From JAPEKQ01 sp964516845 (GTDB lineage Bacteria > Joyebacterota > Joyebacteria > Joyebacterales > Joyebacteraceae), in assembly GCA_964516845.1 (NCBI GenBank), contig CAZEXP010000001.1:1-64000 (forward strand): 64,000 nucleotides of DNA, given 5' to 3'. This document shows, in pieces, positions 1-7,283 of the stretch (positions are counted from its first letter, which is position 1; each line of letters starts with the position of its first letter). The position numbers were made by a program, and so were the translations under genes. Under the pieces are notes generated by a model that worked only from the letters and a program-made list of their open reading frames with translations, was not told the origin of the DNA and did not search any database.

Positions 1-1
1 G

Positions 2-55
2 GACCAGGACCAGCAGCAGGATCAGGACCAGCAGCAGGACCAGGACCAGCAGCAG
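2..55 (+). repeat. three 18-bp direct repeats encoding DQDQQQ
   Basis: Three in-frame 18-bp units lie at 2-19, 20-37 and 38-55, differing only by a GAC/GAT codon. More copies may lie upstream of the window edge. They encode the Asp/Gln linker of the BatC-like protein. Confidence 0.85.
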
Positions 56-220
56 TCGGGTGGGGAAGACGGCTCGACCGGGGAGATGGACGCTGCGGCC
101 ATGACACCTGAGGAGGCCGAACGCCTGCTTGACGCTATCGACCAGGGCGAGCGCGAGCTGCAGGCCGAGCTGCTCGCCGCGAAGGCGCGGAAGAGGGACA
201 AGGTTGACAAGGACTGGTAG
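2..220 (+). CDS. BatC-like TPR protein, C-terminal fragment (5' end outside window)
   Basis: This is the 72-codon tail of a gene that begins before the window and ends with TAG at 218-220. It opens with three copies of the hexapeptide DQDQQQ, a low-complexity linker, and closes with a charged helix (EEAERLLDAID, then Lys/Arg-rich, ending KDW). That ending resembles the C-terminus of BatC, the periplasmic TPR partner in bacterial aerotolerance loci. The next gene overlaps it and is a BatD homologue, which fits a batC-batD order. The TPR repeats themselves are not visible here, so the family assignment rests on the tail and the neighbour. Confidence 0.7.
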   Translation, partial: DQDQQQDQDQQQDQDQQQSGGEDGSTGEMDAAAMTPEEAERLLDAIDQGERELQAELLAAKARKRDKVDKDW

Positions 221-2819
221 AACAAGGACGGGCGCCGCGCGCATCGCGATCAACCTCGCGATACTTGTCGTTGCGCTGGCGGCGATCGTCCCGGCCGCGG
301 CGATCGCCGAGATCAGCGTGACCGCGTCGGTCAGGCAGACCACCGTCTCGCTGAACGAGAGTTTCGCGCTCACGATCTCCGTCGAGGGTGTACGCAACGT
401 CCCCACGCCCAATCTCGACGCACTCGAGGAACACTTCTCGGTCCGTTCGGCAGGTAGCTCGACCAATATGTCGATGGTCAACGGCCGCATCACGCAGTCG
501 AAGAGCTTCACGTACATGCTCCTGCCGCGCGAACTCGGCACGTTCACCGTTGGTCCGGCGCGCGTCGAGGTGGGCGGCGCCGAGTATCTCAGCAATACGT
601 TCGATGTGACCGTTGTCGAGGGCGGCGCCCAGGCGGCGCGGACGGAGACCGATGTCCGCGAGGGATCGCAGACATCGTCCGGGCGCGATGTCTTCGCCAC
701 CGCGACGGTCGACAAGTCCTCAGCGTACGTCGATGAGCAGATCACGCTCTCGTTCAAGTACTACCGTCGCTCGGAGCCGTTCCGGCAGCCGGAGTACCAG
801 CCACCGGATCTGACCGGTTTCTGGGTCGAGGACCTCGACGCGCGCGAGGAGTACATCGAGATCGTCGAAGGGAAGCGATACCGGGTAACCGAGTTGAAGA
901 CGGCGCTGTTCGGGACCGGCTCAGGGCCCGCAACGGTGGGGCCGGCAACGCTCGTCTACTATGGCCAGGGCGACGTGTTCACGTTCTTCTCGCGTGCGGG
1001 CGAGCGCCAGACGCTCCAGACCGACCCGGTCGACGTCGACATCAAGCCCCTGCCCGGGGAAGGACGTCCGGCAGGATTCAAGGGCGCCGTGGGGAGATTC
1101 GATCTGAGTTCGTCGATCGATGAGACGAGCGTTGCTGTCGGGGATCCCGTGACGCTTACCGTGACGGTGCGCGGGACCGGCAATATCCGGACCGTGCCGA
1201 CTCCGGACCTCTCGGGGGTGACGGAGTTCCGCGTCTACGAGTCAGGCAGCTCGACCGAGGTTACCCGGAAGAGCGGAGTGGTCGGAGGCGTCAAACGCTA
1301 CGAATTCGTTCTCGTTCCGCTGACGGAAGGGGAGAAGACCATTCCGGCAGTCGAACTCGTCTGCTTCGACCCGTCGACGGGTCGTTACGAGAGCACCGGA
1401 TCTCCCGCGCGGACGATCCGGGCGCTCCCCGGAACCGAAGACGCCGCTGATGCGCCGGTCGCCCGCGCGGGTATCGAGCGACTTGGCGGTGACATCCGAT
1501 ACATCAGGGATTCATCGGGGCCGCTGACTCCGGCCGGCCGCCCGCTCCACGCGCGTCCCTGGTTCGTGCTTCTGCAGCTCGTGCCGCCTGTCGCCCTCGC
1601 TCTCGTCGCAGCGCGCCGCAGGCGCGCGGACCGATTGGGGAGCGATGCGCGGCTCGCGCGGTACCTTGATGCTTCCGCTCGTTCGCGCGATGCGCTCAAG
1701 GTCGCCGCCGGTGCATTCACCTCCGGGGGACTCGAGGAGGGCTGCTCGGCGGTGGCTCGCGCCGTGACGGGCTTCATCGGTGACCGTGTGGGCGTGCCGG
1801 CGCGAGGAATGACGGTCGATGATCTGGCGTCGACGCTGCGCTCGGCCGGAGCCGACGAGGACCTCGTCAGGCGGGTGCGCGGATTGCTGGACGTATGTGA
1901 CGCAGCGCGTTTCGCCGGAGCGGCCGGCGCCGTCGAGTCGGACCGGCTCGTCGCGGACGCGCGCGAGTGCATTCGTTCGGTCGAGCAGCTGACGCGGAAA
2001 CGTCCGCCCGCCGCGCGAAGAGCGAGAGGCGCCGCGTCCGGGCTGGTGGTCATCGCGGCTCTGGCCGTCTGCCTTCTCATTCCGATGAACTGCCGCGCAC
2101 AGGCACCGCTGGAAGGCGACGCGACGACGGCCGGCGCGAGGTTCCGTGAGGCGAACGAACTGTACGCGGGGGAGCGCTACGACGAGGCTGCGGCGGACTA
2201 CGAATCGCTCATCGAGGGTGGCTTCGGCACAGCAGACGTCCACTACAACCTCGGCAACGCGCGGTACAAGCTTGGAGAGCAGGGGCGGGCGGTGCTCGCG
2301 TACGAGCGGGCGCTTCGCATCGAGCCGGGGCACGAAGACGCGCGCGCGAATCTTGCGTACGTTCGCGAGCAGCTCGCGGACCGCCAGGCGCCTCTCGAGG
2401 ACGGTCCGCTGACGGCCTTCCTCCGAGGACTCCTCGCGGCCGCCGGCATCTCAATGCTCGAGGTCGCGGCCAGCTGCCTGCTGTTCTGTCTGTTCGGCGT
2501 CCTCATCGTTGGAGTGCTCCGGCGGCGGGTCGCCGGGTGGCCGCTGAGAGCGGCGGTCGCGCTCATGGTCGTGTTCGTGCTCGTGACGACGGTCGCCGCG
2601 GTCAAGATCCACTCGGCCAGGACGGCGAACGACGCCGTGGTTCTCGCGAAGGAACTTTCGGCCAGGACGGGTCCGGGGACGGAGTTCGTGCTGGAGTTCA
2701 AGCTCCACGAGGGCACGACGGTCGCCGTGCAGGAGCTGCGTGGCGACTGGGCTCGCGTGACGCTGCGAGGCACGGACCTTGTCGGCTGGGTACGAAGCGA
2801 CGGTCTCGAGAGTATCTGA
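204..2819 (+). CDS. BatD-BatE fusion protein with C-terminal SH3-like domain
   Basis: An 871-residue membrane protein of the Bat (aerotolerance) system. Residues about 10-35 are a signal peptide. About 35-430 is a BatD-type periplasmic region of repeated beta-sandwich modules, followed by a membrane helix near 455-475. A second signal-peptide-like stretch near 612-632 (LVVIAALAVCLLIPMNCRAQA) precedes a TPR segment at about 646-725 (YNLGNARYKLG, ALRIEPGHEDA) typical of BatE. Two more membrane helices and an SH3-like tail (about 813-871, ARTGPGTEFVLEF to GWVRSDG) follow. BatD and BatE are normally separate genes. The TTG at 204, behind AGAGGG at 192-197, is chosen as start; it overlaps the batC-like gene by 17 nt. 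An in-frame TTG at 129 would overlap by 92 nt and adds only Arg/Ser-rich sequence. Confidence 0.85.
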   Translation: MTRTGRTRTGAARIAINLAILVVALAAIVPAAAIAEISVTASVRQTTVSLNESFALTISVEGVRNVPTPNLDALEEHFSVRSAGSSTNMSMVNGRITQSKSFTYMLLPRELGTFTVGPARVEVGGAEYLSNTFDVTVVEGGAQAARTETDVREGSQTSSGRDVFATATVDKSSAYVDEQITLSFKYYRRSEPFRQPEYQPPDLTGFWVEDLDAREEYIEIVEGKRYRVTELKTALFGTGSGPATVGPATLVYYGQGDVFTFFSRAGERQTLQTDPVDVDIKPLPGEGRPAGFKGAVGRFDLSSSIDETSVAVGDPVTLTVTVRGTGNIRTVPTPDLSGVTEFRVYESGSSTEVTRKSGVVGGVKRYEFVLVPLTEGEKTIPAVELVCFDPSTGRYESTGSPARTIRALPGTEDAADAPVARAGIERLGGDIRYIRDSSGPLTPAGRPLHARPWFVLLQLVPPVALALVAARRRRADRLGSDARLARYLDASARSRDALKVAAGAFTSGGLEEGCSAVARAVTGFIGDRVGVPARGMTVDDLASTLRSAGADEDLVRRVRGLLDVCDAARFAGAAGAVESDRLVADARECIRSVEQLTRKRPPAARRARGAASGLVVIAALAVCLLIPMNCRAQAPLEGDATTAGARFREANELYAGERYDEAAADYESLIEGGFGTADVHYNLGNARYKLGEQGRAVLAYERALRIEPGHEDARANLAYVREQLADRQAPLEDGPLTAFLRGLLAAAGISMLEVAASCLLFCLFGVLIVGVLRRRVAGWPLRAAVALMVVFVLVTTVAAVKIHSARTANDAVVLAKELSARTGPGTEFVLEFKLHEGTTVAVQELRGDWARVTLRGTDLVGWVRSDGLESI

Positions 2820-2849
2820 CCGTACGTGTGACCTGAGTTCGAGGACCTG

Positions 2850-3890
2850 ATGACACGGGGGACGGACATGGATCTCCAGGCGAAGACCAGCGTCGGCATC
2901 GTGGGAGCGACAGGAGCGGTCGGCCTCGAGATGCTGCGCGTGCTCGAACAGCGGAGCTTTCCGGCCGAGACGGTCCGCGTGCTCGCCTCGGACCGCGCCG
3001 GGGAGCGCAGACTCCGATTCCGGCAACACGAACTCCTGGTCGAGCCGCTGACGCCGGAGGCGCTGGACGGACTCGATATCGTTCTCTTCGCGACCTCCGC
3101 CGAGATCTCCAGGACATACGTTCCCGAGGTGGTCCGGCGGGGCGGCGTTGCCATCGATAACAGCCGGGAGTTCAGGATGGTCTTGGACGTTCCTCTCATC
3201 GTGCCGGAGGTCAACGCGCACGCGCTCGAGGGGCACCGGGGTATCATCGCCAATCCGAACTGCTCGACGATCCAGATGGTGCAAGCTCTCAGGCCGCTCG
3301 CGGAACGGGCCGGTCTCAAGCGCGTCGTTGCCGCGACCTACCAGTCGGTCTCGGGGACGGGACTCGCGGCGATCGAAGAGCTGCGGGAGCAGTCGCTGTC
3401 CGTCCTCGGCGGCGGCGGAGCGTCACCTCACGTCTACCCGAAGCAGATCGCGTTCAACTGCCTCCCGCAGATCGACATCTTCGACGAGGTGGGGAACACG
3501 CGCGAGGAACTCAAGATGATCGGGGAGACCAGGAAGATCCTCGAAATCCCCGATCTCCCGGTCTCCGTCACATGTGTCAGGGTCCCCGTGTTCCGCTCGC
3601 ACGCCATCGCCGTCAACGTCGAGACGGAGCGCGAACTCACGCCGGACGATGCGCGCCGTCTGCTTGCGGACGAGGCCGGGATCCGTGTCATGGACGATCC
3701 GACCGAGGGAATCTACCCGACGCAGGCCGAGACCGAACGGACGGACGCGACCTGGGTCGGACGGATCAGGCGCGACGATTCGGTCCCGCACGGACTCTGG
3801 CTCTGGGTCGTCTCCGACAATCTCAGGAAGGGGGCGGCACTCAACGCCGTCCAGATCGCGGAGCGCTTGATCGATGCAGATGCTCGCTGA
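2850..3890 (+). CDS. asd: aspartate-semialdehyde dehydrogenase
   Basis: Reduces aspartyl-4-phosphate to aspartate semialdehyde with NADPH, the branch point to lysine/diaminopimelate, threonine and methionine. The 346-residue product has the N-terminal NADP loop GATGAVG and the catalytic cysteine in NPNCSTIQM (Cys138 from the ATG at 2850), followed by QSVSGTG. Length matches the family. GAGG lies 5 nt before 2850, but an in-frame ATG at 2868 also has GGGGGA 5 nt upstream, so the start could be six codons later. The 3' end overlaps ecfT by 17 nt. Confidence 0.95.
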   Translation: MTRGTDMDLQAKTSVGIVGATGAVGLEMLRVLEQRSFPAETVRVLASDRAGERRLRFRQHELLVEPLTPEALDGLDIVLFATSAEISRTYVPEVVRRGGVAIDNSREFRMVLDVPLIVPEVNAHALEGHRGIIANPNCSTIQMVQALRPLAERAGLKRVVAATYQSVSGTGLAAIEELREQSLSVLGGGGASPHVYPKQIAFNCLPQIDIFDEVGNTREELKMIGETRKILEIPDLPVSVTCVRVPVFRSHAIAVNVETERELTPDDARRLLADEAGIRVMDDPTEGIYPTQAETERTDATWVGRIRRDDSVPHGLWLWVVSDNLRKGAALNAVQIAERLIDADAR

Positions 3891-4698
3891 CCTGACCCTC
3901 GGCCGATACATCGTGGCCGATTCCTCGATTCACCGTCTGGACCCACGCGTCAAGATGGCCGGGGCGGCCGTTGTGCTGGCGCTGGTCATCGCGCTCGAAA
4001 GCTGGCAGGCGTACGCGGTCCTGAGCATCATGCTCCTGGCGGTCGCGGGCGTCGCGCGGCTCGGTGCGGCGTTCGTTCTTCGGAACGTGCTCTCGCTTCG
4101 GTGGCTTCTCGTCGTGGTCTTCGTGATGCACGGGCTCCTGGGCGTCGGCAGGGCCATCGCGCCGTGGCTCCCGTGGATCACGTGGGAGGGGCTCGCCACA
4201 GGCGGGTTCTTCGCATGGCGCGTCGCGCTCATGGTCACGGGCGCGAGTCTTCTGACGGCGACGACCTCGCCGGTTGACCTGGGTGACGCGCTCGAACGTC
4301 TGCTGCGCCCGCTGGCCTGGCTGAGGTTCCCCGTTCACGAACTCGCCATGATCGCCGTGATCGCGCTCCGGTTCGTCCCAACGCTCCTCGAGGAGGCGCG
4401 CCGCATCATGAAGGCGCAGCAGGGTCGCGGTGCGAGCTTCGACGGCGGACTCATCGCCAAGTCGCGCAGCGCACTCCCCATTCTTGTGCCGCTGTTCGCG
4501 AGCGCGTTTCGGCGCGCCGACGAACTTGCCCTGGCGATGGACGCCCGGTGCTACCGCGGCGCGGTCGGGAGGACGAAGTACGTCGAACTCCGGCTCGACG
4601 GCCGGGACGCAACGGCGCTTGCGCTGATCGCATTGGCGCTGGCCGCCGTGGTGGTCGTGTCCCGCACCGCTCCCGCGGCGACGGGGGGTGGGATGTGA
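3874..4698 (+). CDS. ecfT: energy-coupling factor transporter transmembrane protein EcfT (CbiQ family)
   Basis: A 274-residue membrane protein with the N-terminal EcfT signature (SSIHRLDPRVKM), four to five hydrophobic segments, and the two Arg-containing coupling motifs that contact the ATPases (QQGRGA near residue 187 and MDARCYRG near 222). EcfT links a substrate-binding S protein to EcfA ATPases for vitamin or metal uptake. No ecfA or S-component gene lies in this window, so it is an orphan here. It overlaps asd by 17 nt and truA by 4 nt, so it is probably co-translated with them. Confidence 0.9.
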   Translation: MQMLADLTLGRYIVADSSIHRLDPRVKMAGAAVVLALVIALESWQAYAVLSIMLLAVAGVARLGAAFVLRNVLSLRWLLVVVFVMHGLLGVGRAIAPWLPWITWEGLATGGFFAWRVALMVTGASLLTATTSPVDLGDALERLLRPLAWLRFPVHELAMIAVIALRFVPTLLEEARRIMKAQQGRGASFDGGLIAKSRSALPILVPLFASAFRRADELALAMDARCYRGAVGRTKYVELRLDGRDATALALIALALAAVVVVSRTAPAATGGGM

Positions 4699-5450
4699 GC
4701 GGCCGCATCCTCAAGATGACGATCGCCTACGACGGAACCGGCTTCGCGGGCTGGCAGGTCCAGCCGGAGGAGCGAACGGTCCAGGGGGCGCTCGAGGAGG
4801 CGTTCTCCGAGCTTGAAGGCGCTTCCGTGGCCGTTTACGGAGCGGGGAGGACCGACGCCGGCGTCCACGCCATGGGTCAGGTCGCGCACGCGGAGACCGG
4901 TCTCGGGCTTTCGTGCGACCGCATCGCGGGCGCGCTGAACGCGCGGCTTGCAGAGGATGTCCACATCCGGTCGGTCGAGGACGCTCCGGAGGGATTCCAC
5001 GCGCGGTTCTCGGCGGTCCGGCGCTCGTACGTCTATCTGATGGCCGTCGAGAAGGACCCGCTCTGGCGGAACCGGCGGTGGGTCGTCGGAAGACGGCTCG
5101 ACATGGAGGCGATGCGCGAGGCGGCAGGGTTGCTGCCCGGCGAGCGGGACTTCTCGTCGTTCTGCCTGACGGGGAGCGCGCCTTCGCATCATCGTTGCCG
5201 TTTGGACTCTATTTCGATAGAATGGCTCCCGGAGCCCGGCGGGATGATGGTTCTGCGAGTGAGCGCCAACCGCTTCCTGAGGGGGATGGTGCGCTCGATC
5301 GTCGGGACGCTCGCGGAGGTCGGTCGCGGGCGAACAACGGTTTCCGAATTCTGCGACATCCTTGAAGCGCGTGATCGAGGCGAAGCCGGCGCCACCGCGC
5401 CGGCCTGCGGCCTCTACCTGGAGAGGGTCGAATACAGCGGGGAGGTATGA
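4695..5450 (+). CDS. truA: tRNA pseudouridine(38-40) synthase TruA
   Basis: Converts uridines 38-40 in the tRNA anticodon arm to pseudouridine. The 251-residue product starts KMTIAYDGTGFAGWQVQ and has the catalytic aspartate in GAGRTDAGVHA (Asp54), RRSYVYL, and the C-terminal FLRGMVRSIVGTL. The GTG at 4695 shares bases with the ecfT stop (ATGTGA) and has a G-rich Shine-Dalgarno just upstream. An upstream in-frame GTG at 4548 lies inside ecfT and encodes non-homologous sequence. Confidence 0.96.
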   Translation: MSGRILKMTIAYDGTGFAGWQVQPEERTVQGALEEAFSELEGASVAVYGAGRTDAGVHAMGQVAHAETGLGLSCDRIAGALNARLAEDVHIRSVEDAPEGFHARFSAVRRSYVYLMAVEKDPLWRNRRWVVGRRLDMEAMREAAGLLPGERDFSSFCLTGSAPSHHRCRLDSISIEWLPEPGGMMVLRVSANRFLRGMVRSIVGTLAEVGRGRTTVSEFCDILEARDRGEAGATAPACGLYLERVEYSGEV

Positions 5451-5451
5451 C

Positions 5452-6099
5452 GTGAAGATATTCCTGGACACCGCGGACATCAACCAGATCCGGGAGGCTG
5501 CGGCGATCGGCCTGGTCGACGGCGTGACCACGAACCCGACTCTGGTGTCGCGCGTCGAGGGCAAGTTCGAGGACATCATTCGCGAGATCTGCGAAACGAT
5601 CGACGGTCCAGTCAGTGCCGAGGTTGTCAGCCTCGATGCGGCCGGTATGGTCGAAGAGGGGAAGAAGCTCGCCGCCATCCACAAGAACGTGATCATCAAA
5701 ATCCCGATGACCAAGGATGGAGCCCGCGCGATCCGTGAACTCAAGACACTGGGGATCCGGACGAACTGCACGCTCGTTTTCTCAGCGAACCAGGCGTTCA
5801 TCGCGGCGAAGGCGGGCGCTTCGTACGTCAGCCCGTTCATCGGTCGTCTGGATGACGCCGGAGCCGTCGGCATGGACCTCATCCGAGAGGTCGTGCAGAT
5901 ATACGAGAACTACGGATTCGAGACCCAGGTCATCGTGGCCAGCGTCCGTCATCCGCTCCACGTGGTGGAGTCGCTGATGATCGGAGCGCACGTTGCGACG
6001 ATCCCCTCGAGCGTGTTCGAGAAGATGTTCAAACATCCGCTGACGGACAAGGGCATCGAGTCCTTCCTGGCGGATTGGGAGAAGGTGAAGTCGCGCTGA
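5452..6099 (+). CDS. tal: fructose-6-phosphate aldolase/transaldolase family protein
   Basis: A 215-residue short transaldolase (TalC/Fsa family) for the non-oxidative pentose phosphate pathway. It begins KIFLDTADINQIREA, carries VTTNPTLVS, has the Schiff-base lysine at Lys83 (NVIIKIPMT) and TLVFSANQAFIAAKAGA, and ends with HPLTDKGIESFLADWEK. All of these are hallmarks of the family. GGGGAGG at 5439-5445 precedes the GTG at 5452, one base after the truA stop. Sequence alone does not separate transaldolase from fructose-6-phosphate aldolase activity. Confidence 0.95.
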   Translation: MKIFLDTADINQIREAAAIGLVDGVTTNPTLVSRVEGKFEDIIREICETIDGPVSAEVVSLDAAGMVEEGKKLAAIHKNVIIKIPMTKDGARAIRELKTLGIRTNCTLVFSANQAFIAAKAGASYVSPFIGRLDDAGAVGMDLIREVVQIYENYGFETQVIVASVRHPLHVVESLMIGAHVATIPSSVFEKMFKHPLTDKGIESFLADWEKVKSR

Positions 6100-6143
6100 C
6101 GCGGGGACCCGCGACACTGCGCCAGAGACATGAGGAGGACGGA

Positions 6144-7283
6144 CTGGACTCCAGGTTGTCGAGAACCGTCATACTCGCTCTCATTTTCATACTGGCCGGC
6201 GTGACGAGCGGACTCGTCGTGTCGGTGAATTCGCTTCGTGCGCACCTGGATCCGGACGCCGAGATCGGTGTCTCCAGGCGTACGGCCATTGTGACGGCGG
6301 CCGAACGCGTCGGAGCTGCAACCGTCTCGATCAGCGTGAACCGCCCCGAGTCGGGTGATTCCAGTGCGTCGGGCAGCGAATTCTTTGATCTGTTCCTCCG
6401 CGGCTACTACCCCGAGCGGGCCCGGGAGCATCGCTTCGAGACGGGCTCGGGCTTCATCATCGACCCCGACGGCTACATTCTCACGAATGATCATGTCATC
6501 CGCGGCGGCACGGACGTCGCCGTCGTCCTGCGCGACGGTCGCGAGTTCGCTGGTCGCGTCCTGGGCGCCGATCCGAGGTACGACCTTGCCGTGATCAAGG
6601 TGGACGGCGAGGACCTGCCGGCCGCGACGCTCGGCGACTCCGACGATGTCATGATCGGAGAGTGGGTCGTGGCGATAGGCAACCCGTTCGGGTATCTGCT
6701 CGAAGACTCCGAGCCGACGGTCACCGCCGGAGTCGTCAGCGCTCTCCACCGCGACGTGCAGCCGCAGGCCGCCGGCGCGATCTACAAGAATATGATCCAG
6801 ACCGACGCGGCCATCAACGAGGGCAACTCCGGCGGACCGCTCGTCAACGGACGCGGTGAGGTCATCGGGATCAACTCGTTCGCGCTCTTCTCCTCCGATC
6901 AGGCCTACATCGGGATGAGCTTCGCGATCCCGATCAACACGGCCCGGTTCCTCGTCGACGAACTTATCCAGTACGGCCGGGTCCGCGACATCTGGGTCGG
7001 CATGGGACTGAGGAACCTTACATCGTCTGTGGCGCGCGCGCTGGCGCTGCCCGACGACAATGGCGCCTTCATCGCGACGGTCGAGCCGGAGAGCCCGGCG
7101 GATCGCGCTGGACTCCGGCCGGGCGACGTTGTGACCGCCGTCAACGGAGCGCCCACAGTGGACGCGCAGGCGGTCTGGGCGGCGTTCTACGGAGCGCGGG
7201 TGGGGGACCATCTCATCATCCACACGGTGCGCAGGGGACGGGCGCGGGAGTTCGACATGGTGCTCGAGGAGGTTCCTCGGTGA
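6144..7283 (+). CDS. HtrA/Deg-family serine protease with one PDZ domain
   Basis: An envelope quality-control protease. A single N-terminal hydrophobic anchor (residues about 8-28) leads to a trypsin-like domain with catalytic His117 (LTNDHVI), Asp147 (YDLAVIKV) and Ser229 (NEGNSGGPL). One PDZ domain at about 285-375 (ATVEPESPADRAGLRPGDVV) follows. Length about 379 residues is usual for a single-PDZ DegS/DegQ type. The start is uncertain: GAGGAGG at 6132-6138 sits 5 nt before a CTG at 6144. The nearest conventional starts are TTG 6156 (17 nt from that site) and TTG 6075, inside tal. The stop overlaps the purL start. Confidence 0.93.
   Translation: MDSRLSRTVILALIFILAGVTSGLVVSVNSLRAHLDPDAEIGVSRRTAIVTAAERVGAATVSISVNRPESGDSSASGSEFFDLFLRGYYPERAREHRFETGSGFIIDPDGYILTNDHVIRGGTDVAVVLRDGREFAGRVLGADPRYDLAVIKVDGEDLPAATLGDSDDVMIGEWVVAIGNPFGYLLEDSEPTVTAGVVSALHRDVQPQAAGAIYKNMIQTDAAINEGNSGGPLVNGRGEVIGINSFALFSSDQAYIGMSFAIPINTARFLVDELIQYGRVRDIWVGMGLRNLTSSVARALALPDDNGAFIATVEPESPADRAGLRPGDVVTAVNGAPTVDAQAVWAAFYGARVGDHLIIHTVRRGRAREFDMVLEEVPR

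Noticed and set aside
5949..7223. 424-codon minus-strand frame
   Set aside because: A shadow of the tal and htrA genes; no recognisable domain and Asp/Arg-rich composition.
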